From contig CM036753.1 in NCBI GenBank assembly GCA_020796225.1, forward strand, positions 70,299,865-70,363,864: a stretch of 64,000 bases of DNA, in the 5' to 3' direction. This stretch comes from Arion vulgaris (taxonomy: Eukaryota; Mollusca; Gastropoda; Stylommatophora; Arionidae). Position numbers and translations under genes: made by a program. How positions within the stretch are numbered: position 1 is the first letter of the stretch; each line of letters begins with the position of its first letter. Positions 1-12,250 of the stretch are shown here, piece after piece. The notes beneath the pieces are model-generated. The model was not told the origin of the DNA. It saw only the letters and a program-made list of their open reading frames with translations, and made no database searches.

Positions 1-96
1 GCCGCCACTGATAAGGCGGCATCAGATGAATCAGATTTCCACATGAATGAGAGTTATGGGGAAGTCTGGTACATCAGTTTAAGGGTGATCGAGAGA
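1..96 (+). repeat. SINE-G fragment, 3' end
   Basis: This matches the 3' half of the fuller copy at 34941-35195: both hold GAATCAGATTTCCACATGAA, a GTCTGGTACA-type motif and a GATCG(AG)n tail. The 5' end lies outside the window. Confidence 0.7.
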
Positions 97-167
97 GAGA
101 GAGAGAGAGAGAGAAAAGAGAGAGAGAAAAAGAGAGAGAGAGAGAGAGAAAAGAAAATGAAACTAGT
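90..167 (+). repeat. (GA)n microsatellite
   Basis: Nearly pure GA dinucleotides with AAA interruptions, extending the tail of the SINE-G fragment. Confidence 0.9.
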
Positions 168-280
168 GAGTAATTTTATTTGATGGTGTGATTTTCGTTC
201 AACCGATATACAGTTATCAATTTACAGGACACGTCTGACTTTGAATTTGGTGAGACATGAATCTTCTGTATGTAACTTTT

Positions 281-512
281 TGTGGTCGTCTGTAGCTTAA
301 GCGGTAGTTAGCTCGAACACAACCCAAGTGTACGTAGTTTAAACACCGCGGCGGGCAGTTGGGAAGCAAATTTGTTTCCGTGGTAGCGAACGGTAAAAAT
401 AGACATCACCGTTCAGAAAGCAATGGCAAACTGCTGAGCGTATAAGTGGTGCTGAGAAAATCGACGACTCGTTTACTGTGGTTGATGGCGACGTGCTGTA
501 AAGGATATGTCA
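281..512 (+). repeat. SINE-F copy
   Basis: A tRNA-like head (TAGCTTAAGCGGTAGTTAGC) is followed by a body that shares CGTTCAGAAAGCAATGGCAA and a CTGTAAAGGATATG end with the reverse-complement copies at 40667-40902 and 43687-43925. The 3' end passes straight into the satellite that follows. Confidence 0.7.
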
Positions 513-513
513 C

Positions 514-3500
514 GATTTTCATTTTTCATGTTGCTTTTAACTACAATTTTCATTTTTCATGTTGCTTTTAACAACAATTTTCATTTTTCATGTTGCTTTT
601 AACTACAATTTTCATGTTGCTTTTAACTACAATTTTCATGTTGCTTTTAACTACAATTTTCATTTTTCATGTTGCTTTTAACTACAATTTTCATGTTGCT
701 TTTAACTACAATTTTCATTTTTAATGTTGCTTTTAACAACAATTTTCATTTTTCATGTTGCTTTTAACTACAATTTTCATTTTTCATGTTGCTTTTAACT
801 ACAATTTTCATTTTTCATGTTGCTTTTAACAACAATTTTCATGTTGCTTTTAACTACACTTTTCATTTTTCATGTTGCTTTTAACTACAATTTTCATTTT
901 TCATGTTGCTTTTAACAACAATTTTCATGTTGCTTTTAACTACAATTTTCATTTTTCATGTTGCTTTTAACTACAATTTTCATTTTTCATGTTGCTTTTA
1001 ACAACAATTTTCATGTTGCTTTTAACTACAATTTTCATTTTTCATGTTGCTTTTAACTACAATTTTCATTTTTCATGTTGCTTTTAACAACAATTTTCAT
1101 TTTTCATGTTGCTTTTAACTACAATTTTCATTTTTCATGTTGCTTTTAACAACAATTTTCATGTTGCTTTTAAATACAATTTTCATTTTTCATGTTGCTT
1201 TTAACAACAATTTTCATTTTTCATGTTGCTTTTAACTACAATTTTCATGTTGCTTTTAACTACAATTTTCATTTTTCATGTTGCTTTTAACAACAATTTT
1301 CATGTTGCTTTTAACTACAATTTTCATTTTTCATGTTGCTTTTAACTACAATTTTCATTTTTCATGTTGCTTTTAACAACAATTTTCATTTTTCATGTTG
1401 CTTTTAACTACAATTTTCATTTTTCATGTTGCTTTTAACTACAATTTTCATTTTCATGTTGCTTTTAACTACAATTTTCATTTTTCATGTTGCTTTTAAC
1501 TACAATTTTCATTTTCATGTTGCTTTTAACAACAATTTTCATTTTCATGTTGCTTTTAACTACAATTTTCATTTTTCATGTTGCTTTTAACTACAATTTT
1601 CATTTTTCATGTTGCTTTTAACTACAATTTTCATTTTTCATGTTGCTTTTAACTACAATTTTCATTTTTCATGTTGCTTTTAACTACAATTTTCATTTTT
1701 CATGTTGCTTTTAACTACAATTTTCATTTTTCATGTTGCTTTTAACTACAATTTTCATTTTCATGTTGCTTTTAACTACAATTTTCATTTTTCATGTTGC
1801 TTTTAACAACAATTTTCATTTTTCATGTTGCTTTTAACAACAATTTTCATTTTTCATGTTGCTTTTAACAACAATTTTCATTTTTCATGTTGCTTTTAAC
1901 TACAATTTTCATTTTTCATGTTGCTTTTAACAACAATTTTCATTTTTCATGTTGTTTTTAACTACAATTTTCATTTTTCATGTTGCTTTTAACAACAATT
2001 TTCATTTTTCATGTTGCTTTTAACTACAATTTTCATTTTTCATGTTGCTTTTAACTACAATTTTCATTTTCATGTTGCTTTAACTACAATTTTCATTTTT
2101 CATATTGCTTTTAACTACAATTTTCATTTTTCATGTTGCTTTTAACTACAATTTTCATTTTTCATGTTGCTTTTAACTACAATTTTCATTTTTTATGTTG
2201 CTTTTAACTACAATTTTCATTTTTCATGTTGCTTTTAACAACAATTTTCATTTTTCATGTTGCTTTTAACAACAATTTTCATTTTTCATGTTGCTTTTAA
2301 CTACAATTTTCATTTTTCATGTTGCTTTTAACTACAATTTTCATTTTTCATGTTGCTTTTAACAACAATTTTCATTTTTCATGTTGCTTTTAACAACAAT
2401 TTTCATTTTTCATGTTGCTTTTAACAACAATTTTCATTTTTCATGTTGCTTTTAACTACAATTTTCATTTTTCATGTTGCTTTTAACAACAATTTTCATT
2501 TTTCATGTTGTTTTTAACTACAATTTTCATTTTTCATGTTGCTTTTAACAACAATTTTCATTTTTCATGTTGCTTTTAACTACAATTTTCATTTTTCATG
2601 TTGCTTTTAACTACAATTTTCATTTTCATGTTGCTTTTAACTACAATTTTCATTTTCATGTTGCTTTTAACTACAATTTCATTTTCATGTTGCTTTTAAC
2701 TACAATTTTCATTTTCATGTTGCTTTTAACTACAATTTTCATTTTCATGTTGCTTTTAACTACAATTTTCATTTTTCATGTTGCTTTTAACAACAATTTT
2801 CATTTTTCATGTTGCTTTTAACAACAATTTTCATTTTTCATGTTGCTTTTAACTACAATTTTCATTTTTCAGTTGTTAACTAATTTTCATACTTAACAAA
2901 TTTTCATTTTTCATGTTGCTTTTAACAACAATTTTCATTTTTCATGTTGTTAACATTTTCATTTTCATGTTGTTTAACACAATTTTCATTTTTCATGTTG
3001 CTTTTAACAACAATTTTCATTTTTCATGTTGCTTTTAACTACAATTTTCATTTTCATGTTGCTTTTAATCAATCAATTTTCATTTTTCATGTTGTTTTAA
3101 CTACAATTTTCATTTTTCATGCATTTGCTTTTAACTACAACATATTTTTAATTTTTCATTGTTGCTTTTAACTACAATTTTCATTTTTCATGTTGCTTTT
3201 AACTACAATTTTCATTTTTCATGTTGCTTTTAACTACAATTTTCATTTTTCATGTTGTTTTTAACTACAATTTTCATTTTTCATGTTGCTTTTAACTACA
3301 ATTTTCATTTTCATGTTGCTTTTAACAACAATTTTCATTTTCATGTTGCTTTTAACTACAATTTTCATTTTCATGTTGCTTTTAACAACAATTTTCATTT
3401 TCATGTTGCTTTTAACAACAATTTTCATTTTCATGTTGCTTTTAACACAATTTTCATTTTCATGTTGCTTTTAACAACAATTTTCATTTTTCATGTTGCT

Positions 3501-6308
3501 TTAATAACAATTTTCATTTTCATGTTGTTTTAACTATTATTTTCATGTTGTTTTAACTACAATTTTCATTTTTCATGTTGCTTTTAACAACAATTTTCAT
3601 TTTTCATGTTGCTTTTAACTACAATTTTCATTTTTCATGTTGCTTTTAACAATTTCATTTTCATGTTCTTAACATTTTATTTCATGTTGCTTTTAACAAC
3701 AATTTTCATTTTCATGTTGCTTTTAACTACAATTTTCATTTATTTCTTATTCATTTTCATTTTAACTACAATTTTCATTTTTCATGTTGTTTTTAACTAC
3801 AATTTTCATTTTTCATGTTGCTTTAACTAAAAATTTTCATTTTTCATGTTGCTTTTAACTACAATTTTCATTTTCATGTTGCTTTTAACACAATTTTCAT
3901 TTTCATGTTGCTTTTAACAACAATTTTCATTTTCATGTTGCTTTTAACAACAATTTTCATTTTCATGTTGCTTTTAACTACAATTTTCATTTTTCATGTT
4001 GCTTTTAACTACAATTTTCATTTTTCATGTTGCTTTTAACAACAATTTTCATTTTTCATGTTGCTTTTATACAATTTCATTTATGTTGCTTTAACTACAA
4101 TTTATTTTCATGTTGCTTTTAACAACAATTTTCATTTTTCATGTTGCTTTTAACTACAATTTTCATTTTCATGTTGCTTTTAACTACAATTTTCATTTTT
4201 CATGTTGCTTTTAACTACAATTTTCATTTTTCATGTTGCTTTTAACAACAATTTTCATTTTTCATGTTGCTTTTAACTACAATTTTCATTTTTCATGTTG
4301 CTTTAACACAATTTTCATTTTTCATGTTGCTTTTAACTACAATTTTCATTTTCATGTTGCTTTTAACAACAATTTTCATTTTTCATGTTGCTTTTAACTA
4401 CAATTTTCATTTTTCATGTTGCTTTTAACAACATATTGTTTAATACATTTTTTCATGTTGCTTTTAACTACAATTTTCATTTTTACATGTTGCTTTTAAC
4501 TACAATTTTCATTTTTCATGTTGCTTTTAACTACAATTTTCATTTTTCATGTTGCTTTTAACAACAATTTTCATTTCTTTTAATAATTTTCATTTTCATG
4601 TTGCTTTTAACTACAATTTCATTTTCATGTTGTAATTTTCATATGTTGCTTTTAACTACAATTCTTCATGTTGCTTTTAACTACATTTTATTTTCATGTT
4701 GCTTTTAACTACAATTTTCATTTTCATGTTGCTTTTAACTACAATTTCATTTTCATGTTGCTTTTAACATTCATTTTCATGTTGCTTTAACTACAATTTT
4801 CATGTCTTTTAACTACAATTTTCATTTCATGTTGCTTTTAACAACATTTTCATTTTTCATGTTGCTTTTAACTACAATTTTTCATTTTCATTTGCTTTTA
4901 ACAACAATTTCATTTTCATGTTGCTTTTAAACAATTTTCATTTTTCATGTTGCTTTTAACTACAATTTTCATTTTTCATGTTGCTTTTAACAACAATTTT
5001 CATTTTTCATGTTGCTTTTAACTACAATTTTCATTTCATGTTGTTTAACTAAATTTCATGTTGCTTTTAACACAATTTTCATTTTCATGTTGCTTTTAAC
5101 TACAATTTTCATTTTCATGTTGCTTTTAACTACAATTTTCATTTTTCATGTTGCTTTTAACAACAATTTTCATTTTTCTATGCTTGCTTTTAACTACAAT
5201 TTTCATTTTCATGTTGCTTTTAACAACAATTTTCATTTTTCATGTTGCTTTTAACAACAATTTTCATTTTTCATGTTGCTTTTAACTACAATTTTCATTT
5301 TCATGTTGCTTTTAACAACAATTTTCATTTTTCATGTTGCTTTTAACTACAATTTTCATTTTTCATGTTGCTTTTAACTACAATTTTCATTTTCATGTTG
5401 CTTTTAACTACAATTTTCATTTTTCATGTTGCTTTTAACTACAATTTTCATTTTCATGTTGCTTTTAACTACAATTTTCATTTTTCATGTTGCTTTTAAC
5501 TACAATTTCTCATTTTTCAATTTGCTTTTAACTACAATTTTCATTTTTATGTTGCTTTTAACTACAATTTTCATTTTTCATGTTGCTTTTAACAAAAATT
5601 TTCATTTTCATGTTGCTTTTAACATACAATTTTCATTTTTCATGTTGCTTTTAACTACAATTTTCATTTTCATGTTGCTTTTAACACAATTTCATTTTTC
5701 ATGTTGCTTTTAACATACAATTTTCATTTTCATGTTGCTTTTAACTACAATTTTCATTTTTCATGTTGCTTTTAACTACAATTTTCATTTTTCATGTTGC
5801 TTTTAACTACAATTTTCATTTTTCATGTTGCTTTTAACTACAATTTTCATTTTCATGTTGCTTTTAACAACAATTTTCATTTTTCATGTTGCTTTTAACA
5901 ACAATTTTCATTTTTCATGTTGCTTTTAACTACAATTTTCATTTTTCATGTTGCTTTTAACAACAATTTTCATTCTTCATGTTGCTTTTAACAACAATTT
6001 TCATTTTTCATGTTGCTTTTAACTACAATTTTCATTTTCATGTTGCTTTTAACTACAATTTTCATTTTTCATCGTGCTTTTAACTACAATTTTCATTTTT
6101 CATGTTGCTTTTAACAACAATTTTCATTTTTCATGTTGCTTTTAACAACAATTTTCATTTTTCATGTTGCTTTTAACTACAATTTTCATTTTTCATGTTG
6201 CTTTTAACTACAATTTTCATGTTGCTTTTAACTACAATTTTCATTTTTAATGTTGCTTTTAACTACAATTTTCATTTTTCATGTTGCTTTTAACTACAAT
6301 TTTCATTT
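514..6308. repeat. 5.8-kb satellite, about 31-bp unit
   Basis: Roughly 190 tandem copies of a unit built from CATTTTTCATGTTGC, TTTTAAC and TACAATTTT. Two sub-types (AACTACAA and AACAACAA) are interspersed, and 30-bp and 24-bp length variants occur. From 514 to about 2870, and again from about 5720, the array is regular. Between these it is riddled with one- to ten-base deletions. Short open frames that cross it merely reflect the repeat and are not genes. The array ends about 28 bases before a candidate gene 1 exon, so it would lie in an intron or just upstream of the gene. Confidence 0.97.
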
Positions 6309-6336
6309 GTATGTTTCTTAACTTTCTTTGCAACAG

Positions 6337-6420
6337 AGGAGCAGCAGCTACAATTTAAAATTATCTGATAACAATTGCAGATACCCCACTTATTCTAAAA
6401 TTGAAGATACGACTTTGCCA
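6337..6420 (+). CDS. Gene 1, candidate exon 1 (coiled-coil protein, N-terminal part)
   Basis: An open stretch of 28 codons lies between a good acceptor (pyrimidine-rich run, then CAACAG) and a donor GTAACA. It reads RSSSYNLKLSDNNCRYPTYS and ends KIEDTTLP. It ends in phase 0, which agrees with the next exon only if that exon starts at 7081 rather than 7071. The peptide is hydrophilic, without a recognised domain. The true first exon and promoter of the gene are not seen. The alternative is that this is a chance open frame beside the satellite. Confidence 0.4.
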
Positions 6421-6424
6421 GTAA

Positions 6425-6890
6425 CAAAACAGTTCTGTGTTATTGATAACAACAAATTATATTTTCCAGGGCCGCAATAATTATGTTGTCTTAAAACATC
6501 AAAGAAACATACGGCTTCATGAAAACTGCTGCATCTGCACTACTTTAAATTATGAATCCACGTGGATATAAAAACTTTGAGGTCATATGCAAACATTTGT
6601 TATAATGTGTGCAATGGTTTGGGAAATAATTGATGAAGTTTGTATGCAAACATTTAAAAACACGCCACTATCGTAGCAGAAAATATGCAACGCACTCGAC
6701 ACATACACAACATATTAAGTGTGATTTAGATTATGTTATACAAGACCGAATAAAGGCAAAAAAAGAAGAGTGAGAAAAAAAATCACACAGGACAGTACAC
6801 TTTGAATAATCATAGAATACATATTTATAATTTAATAAAATAACATGACTGTGTAACACAGTGTGTGAGATTTCATTAATGTATATGTAC
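6425..6890. other. Intronic DNA, nothing recognised
   Basis: A+T-rich sequence without a coding signal or clear repeat. Confidence 0.5.
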
Positions 6891-6895
6891 ATTAA

Positions 6896-7056
6896 CCTAA
6901 AGAGACCCTGAAACGAACTTTGCTGAGAGAGGCAGGAAATATCGGTCTCAGTTCCATGGAGGAGATTGAGCGAGTTGCCCAGGATAGAGCGGTATGGAGA
7001 AATTACTTGCAGGCCCTATGTAACGTATAACGGTACGAGAGGAATTATTATTATTA
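6896..7056 (+). mobile_element. LINE-R 3' end remnant
   Basis: This matches the reverse-complement copy at 43168-43470. It covers the end of the reverse-transcriptase protein (TLLREAGNIGLSSMEEI-type segment, here frame-broken), then ACATAG/CTATGT and a GTACGAGAGG(AATT)n tail. It is a 5'-truncated insertion in an intron, ending just before the next exon. Confidence 0.75.
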
Positions 7057-7070
7057 TATGTACATTACAG

Positions 7071-7261
7071 ATTATTCAAGATTGAAAATGACGGCTTCAA
7101 ATCTGTAGATGTCGATTCGAAGGTAAAGCCAAGATTAACCCGCCCTGGATCAATCATGAGACCAGATCCGTCAATTATTGGAGATACCAACTTGTTCGGT
7201 GATGTTTGGAATGAATGGAAACTTGTAGATCGATCTGTGCTGAGACTAGAAAAGAACTTAG
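7071..7261 (+). CDS. Gene 1, exon 2 (coiled-coil protein)
   Basis: 63 codons lie between TACATTACAG and the strong donor GTAAGT. An alternative acceptor (TTATTCAAG) gives a start at 7081, which is the one in phase with the candidate exon upstream. The segment is basic to polar (VKPRLTRPGSIMRPDPS), then holds a Trp-rich stretch (FGDVWNEWKLVDRSVLRLEK) that leads into the coil. It ends with one base of a codon (G), which the AA of the next exon completes to Glu. That phase agreement is the main evidence. I recognise no named domain. Confidence 0.75.
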
Positions 7262-7529
7262 GTAAGTTCAGACTTGAACCGACTGTCGTGCAAAGTAACT
7301 ATAAGACTGACATAACAATATAACATTTCAAGTGCATAATTTGATGTTTTCCAATAGTAACTTATTTCGATTATATAACATATTTTACGACTTTCATTAT
7401 TGTGTTGAGACAGGGTCGTGAAATTAATTGAAATAAATGCATAACACTAAAATGTGAACCAGACAGGTTTGCTGAATGATGTTTGGGGGAGGGACGACTA
7501 ATTTGAAATATATGTATCATCATCTAATG

Positions 7530-7979
7530 CACTGGTTCTCAACCTTCCAAATGCCGCGACCCTTTAATACAGTTCTTCATGTTGTGCTGACCCCCAAACC
7601 ATAAAATTATTTTCTTTGCTTCCTCATAGCTGTAATTTTGCTACTGTTATGAATCGTAATGTAAATATTTGATATGCAGGATGTATTTTGATTGTTACAA
7701 ATTGAACATAATTAAAGAATCGTGATTTATAACAAAAACAATATGTAATTATATATTTTGAAATATTTATTTCTAATTAAAAATAAATGAAATTTTGTCT
7801 TGAAGCACGGTGTAGCTTGGGAAACTGTCTTAATATAACAACAGTAGACTATATTTAACTGCGGTGTCTCGGTTTCTAAGACTATCGAAAATATGTGTTT
7901 TTCGATGATCTTAAGGCGACCCCTGTGAAATGGTCGTTCGACCCCAAAGGGATCACGACCCACAGGTTGAGAACCACTG
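7530..7979. mobile_element. SPIN-like hAT miniature transposon (MITE), complete
   Basis: A 450-bp element with 15-bp terminal inverted repeats. The left end reads CACTGGTTCTCAACC and the right end is GGTTGAGAACCACTG, with one mismatch. It is flanked by a perfect 8-bp target duplication ATCTAATG at 7522-7529 and 7980-7987. The ends and subterminal text (AATGCCGCGACCCTTTAATA near the left, GGCGACCCCTGTGAAA near the right) match my recollection of the SPIN (Space Invaders) hAT family. There is no transposase frame, so it is non-autonomous. It sits in an intron of gene 1. Confidence 0.9.
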
Positions 7980-8367
7980 ATCTAATGTCGCGTCTGCTGA
8001 AGATGCCGATCATAGATCGCTACAACTCTTTGTCTACAGAATTGTCGACCAATACCGTTGACGACACACTTCACTGCCATGCTGTCAGACTGTTCTGTAT
8101 CTTCTTTATCCAGCAGTTCGAACCTCTCTTCCCAATAAATTCATTCAGCTGTCACAATCTGCTCTGGCCCTCGTCTTTGCATTATATCTGTTGTCTATTC
8201 ATGTTGTGCCATTCAACGTTCAGGGTATGGGAAGAGTTCTGGTAAGTACCCTCGAGTGCGTCTCGTATATGGTGTTTCCATTATTATTTTTGATATTTCT
8301 GAGATCCGTCGCTTGCGTAGGTTTCATTCCAACGTTTATGAGACGGTTTATTTTTTCATTGACGACT

Positions 8368-8632
8368 TTGTCTGTGTGGCGCCGGGGCTCGCAAGGGAAG
8401 CAAAGAATAGTACCACTGCGACCTACAAGGCATGTCGTAAGAGGCGAGTGATGTAGGGCTTAGGGAAGCTACCTTAGTAAATAAAAAGCATCGCAGAAAT
8501 CGGATGTGCTGGTCTAATTGTAGGCGCATAACTGACACACCATACAATTGCTCCTAGGCTCAGATCACAAACAAATCACACAGAGTGGTTAATAAGTGGT
8601 CGATATAGAGCGTTTGAAGAAGAAGAAGATTG
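8368..8632 (+). repeat. SINE-A copy
   Basis: One of at least five plus-strand copies. Landmarks are GCCGGGGC at the head, GTACCACTGCGACCTACAAG, GTCGTAAGAGGCGA, TAAATAAAAAGCATCGCAGA, AATCACACAGAGTGGTTAA and a (GAA)n tail. Confidence 0.9.
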
Positions 8633-8907
8633 ACGCCTCTGAACAGATCTACATCAGTTTTTTGTACGAGTTGCGAGGGAGACACAAGAGGGATGGAAAC
8701 ACCAAAAGATGGGGAAAAAAACTATAGTCGGAGTGCAGATCAAGACAATAGAGGGATAGTTGGAGGTCAAATGTAGCCTACCTTCGATGCACAGATGGTA
8801 TCTTATGATGACATCTTGATAAATATACAACGCTAAACTATATTGTTCTCATTAAAATATGTGATTGCTTGGTTGAGTATATATTATTGTTTGATTTATA
8901 CATACAG

Positions 8908-9056
8908 AAAACAGTGAGTCAGAACGCAGAGCATTACTGCATGAACTACAGCAAGCACATAATGTGTTATGGCTGCAGAGTGAGCAACTCAGAGATGTCG
9001 AGTCAGCAGTCACAGACAACAACGTGCTTGTGCATGATTTACAATTCAAGGAAATG
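8908..9056 (+). CDS. Gene 1, exon 3 (coiled coil)
   Basis: After CATACAG the exon reads, from its third base, NSESERRALLHELQQAHNVL and ends VLVHDLQFKEM before donor GTAGGC. It carries two leading bases that complete the Glu codon begun in exon 2, plus 49 whole codons, and ends in phase 0 as exon 4 needs. Heptad-like spacing of Leu and Val with many Glu, Arg and Gln is typical of a coiled coil. Confidence 0.85.
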
Positions 9057-9117
9057 GTAGGCTTGTTTATTATTAATTATTATAACATGCATATTCCATG
9101 TGGCAACATATTAATGT

Positions 9118-9515
9118 GAATGTTGGACCATATCACAACCATTAAAGAACAAAATTGAAGCTTTTGAAACAAGGTGTTACAGAAAAGTTTGTAGAACATC
9201 ATGGATAGAGAAAAGAAAAAAACAAAAACATCCTACAAGACCTGCATATCATGGAGGATTGGCTCATAAATAACATCATGTACCGGAAGATTAAATATTT
9301 TGGCCGCATTAAACGTCACAGTGGTTTGGAGAGAAATGTAATGGAAAACAAGGTTCCATAAGTATGAGACAGAGGACGACCAAGATGAAGGTGGTAGCAG
9401 GACATCAAAGAAACCTTGAACATGATGCTGGAGGAGGTGGGAACTTACAAGAGACAGAGTTTTCAAACGGGCTGTGATGAAAGCGACGTTCCTCAAGGGA
9501 TATGCTACAACTTGA
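9118..9515 (+). mobile_element. LINE-W 3' remnant, frame-broken
   Basis: Segments in several frames resemble the C-terminal end of a non-LTR retrotransposon reverse transcriptase: a KIKYFGHIKRH-like block, then a GRPR.RW..DIKETLN-like block. The copy at 52690-53068 keeps these blocks in better shape. Several stops and frame changes show that it is dead. Confidence 0.6.
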
Positions 9516-9879
9516 TAGTATCATATACTTCTTGGACACATGTAACACAGGCTCATTATCATCGTTGTCTCCATGTTCTGAATGTTTCAGTTTGAAGATA
9601 AGAAAATGTGAAATTGCTTTGTGAGTTACAAAAGAACGTGCAGTTAATAAAAGTGACAACAATGAATAAATAGACAATATTTCAAGTGAACGAAAGAAAG
9701 AAAGGATTACATTACTTTTTGAGAATACAATATAAAGAAGATGATTGAACAAAAGTGTATTTTTATTTTTGTCAATTACTGATTTATCCTTCTTCAATGA
9801 TCCCAGCGGCACATGGGCACTTGTTCTTTGGCCCAATTCTCTTTAGTGATATCTGCATTTATTTGTAAGTTGTAGTTTG

Positions 9880-10090
9880 ATCCATATAATGTGCTTCATT
9901 TATCTGGCCTTGGAGGAAGTAGGACCTTCCTAATATCATACAGTTCTTGACACATGAAGAAGTAGCGGTGAACGGTTTCATGATGATGTGCACACAACTG
10001 GCACTCTGGAGTGTGTTGTGGTTGAGTTCTGTTTATTTTCCACTGACAGAAAATTATACTATTCTTAGTTCTGTGAAGTATCAACAAGTC
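9880..10090 (-). mobile_element. LINE remnant with RNase H-proximal zinc knuckle
   Basis: Read on the minus strand, a 63-residue open stretch contains HTPECQLCAHHHETVHRYFF and ends CQELYDIRKVLLPPRP. This Cys/His-rich region follows the RNase H domain in several LINE clades. The surrounding frame is closed. Confidence 0.55.
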
Positions 10091-10265
10091 ACATAATATT
10101 CATAGTTATGTCGACTAGTGAAAGCAATACATCATTTTCCGAATTCTCACACTAGTTATCAATAAAGTAATACACCTTATTCTAAGAATTATAAATATTA
10201 GTTATACTGAGTATTTTTTCATTGGTTACTTAATGTCTATAAAATGTTTTATATTTGTTTTGTAG

Positions 10266-10363
10266 AAATATCGCTATGTGCTTGACAGTTTTGAAGCATC
10301 TTCAAAGGAAAAGCAGAAATTGCAGGTTGATAATCTTCGTCTTCGAGAGGATGTACAAGAAAG
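10266..10363 (+). CDS. Gene 1, exon 4 (coiled coil)
   Basis: After TTTTGTAG the exon reads KYRYVLDSFEASSKEKQKLQ and ends VDNLRLREDVQE plus two bases (AG). The donor is GTTTAT, which is weak. The AG is completed by the A of exon 5 to give Arg. The segment is a continuous charged helix. Confidence 0.8.
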
Positions 10364-10599
10364 GTTTATTACAGTTTTAAAAACAATTTTTAACGTTTTT
10401 TCTATATACCTTTTAAAATTGTTTGCGTCAGAGACATATTTTAACAAAATTACTCACAAATTTTGCATAATGATTTTAAAATATCGTTAATGAAACTGTG
10501 TACTCCAACTTGGGTGTGTAAATATATATATATACATACATATTATATATATAATATATATATTCTGTGTATTATATATTTTATTTTACATAAAATATT

Positions 10600-11090
10600 C
10601 TAACAGGAACTTTGCTTCGGGTAGGGACACCCATGTCAGACCTTGAAGGATAGAATGCAAACAAAATGTGACCTCTTGGTTTTCCAGATTAGGGATTGGG
10701 CAAGGAACGGACAACATATTCTTGTAGAAACATTGTGTTATAGAAATGGAGGCAAGAGATACCTTTATTTGCATCGATTGAAGAGAGTGAGGTAAATCAG
10801 GTTACTGCTTTCAAGAAGAAGAGAGGTCAAACCAGAAAGGAAGTCTCCATCCAGATGGCTAACCTTCTAAGTCAAATGCAATTAGGCGATTACGAAAGAC
10901 AGCTCTTCGATGGAGAGTGGATGGGAAAAGTAAGTCTGGACAACCAAAGAAAGCATGGAGTAAACTGTGGTAAGACAGTTTTAAAATGTTGGACGTAGAA
11001 AAATTAGTAAAAAAGGAGGCAAAATGACAACAATGCAAATCTCTTGGGGAAGCCAAGTGTGTCGAATGGGAAGCAAAAACGAAATATATA
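10600..11090 (+). mobile_element. Possible LINE remnant
   Basis: A decayed, frame-broken stretch rich in Lys, Arg and Trp codons. It has the general look of a LINE C-terminal tail, but I could not match it to another copy in the window. Confidence 0.25.
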
Positions 11091-11289
11091 TTTATATAGC
11101 ATATGGACATGTTGGATTTAAACAATTTATGCTAATTAATTTATGTACAACTATTAATATTTTTGTTAATACTTGCAAGATTATAATATTACCACCAATT
11201 TCTGTTTTCATTCTCAAAAGTATGAACTGTTATTTGTATAGAGTAGTGGTCCCAGATATATTGTCATTGCATGATTATACATGAAATTA

Positions 11290-12250
11290 GAACACCAAAT
11301 TCAGTGGAAACCATTCCTATGTGAAAAAGCAAGAAATGAGAGAGCTTATACTCCATCCAAAGCTAATAGCAGAATGAAGCACCTGATCCACCCACTGACC
11401 AATAAAGAAAACAAAGATATCATCCACAAAAAATACTCTTCAAAGTGAAATACAGATATGGAAGTGAGCTACAGATCTATTTCAAAACATCATCTGCAAA
11501 AGACACATGAAGACCACTCTGTTTCAATTGAGAACTGATTCCTCCAGACTGCTAGGTCAGCAATACCGATTCTCTACTTTGTACACAAGTGAATGCTCAT
11601 GTTAAAGTTGGAATCAAGGCAGTTTAACACCTATTTCAAAACTGTTCTAATTAAAATAATTCATGATGTCTTAACTGATCAGAGAGAGTATAGCTATGGT
11701 AAAAGCTACTGAGTTGTAGCCTTTTTATAGAAAAGACTGAAATTTACAATGGTAACAAACCCAATGTTGTAACCTACCACCTAGCCCCATTGTTAAGGCA
11801 CTCATACATCTTACTGACAACAGATGATCAACAGCATTTTCAGGCTTACTCTGTGTTACTAGAGCCAAACATGGACAATGAGCAAAACACAGTCGCAAAA
11901 ATAACTACTTGTGAAATGCAATGCCTACGAAAAGTTACCAACAACACCAGAAAAGACAGTCCCCAACATCCAAATAAGAAAAAGTTGTGACCTTGCTTGA
12001 ATTACATTGAGAAACAAAGAATGAAGTTGTTTGGCCACTTAATAAGATACAACCAAACTCCACTTTATACAGTCTTCTACAACAGAATATCACTAAAAGA
12101 GGTGTGAGGAAGACCATGAAAAAGCTGGATATATAGCATAGCAGAATCTGGTCAAAAAGCAAAAAAACTATCGCCCACACCACTAGAGCAGTGCAAGACT
12201 AAAACAGAAGACCATGACACTGGGCAAAATCCAGGTAACAATCTGACTAC
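11290..12250 (+). mobile_element. LINE remnant, heavily decayed
   Basis: The end of this stretch has broken segments like KKLWWFGHLIR..QNTP and an arginine-rich GRPRK.W-type block. It parallels 47620-48113, where IWFDHLVRMNPNTPAVRAYN is still readable. Many stops interrupt it. It lies in the intron between exons 4 and 5. Confidence 0.45.

Noticed and set aside
514..6308. CRISPR-like array
   Set aside because: Units are contiguous with no unique spacers, and the context is animal DNA.
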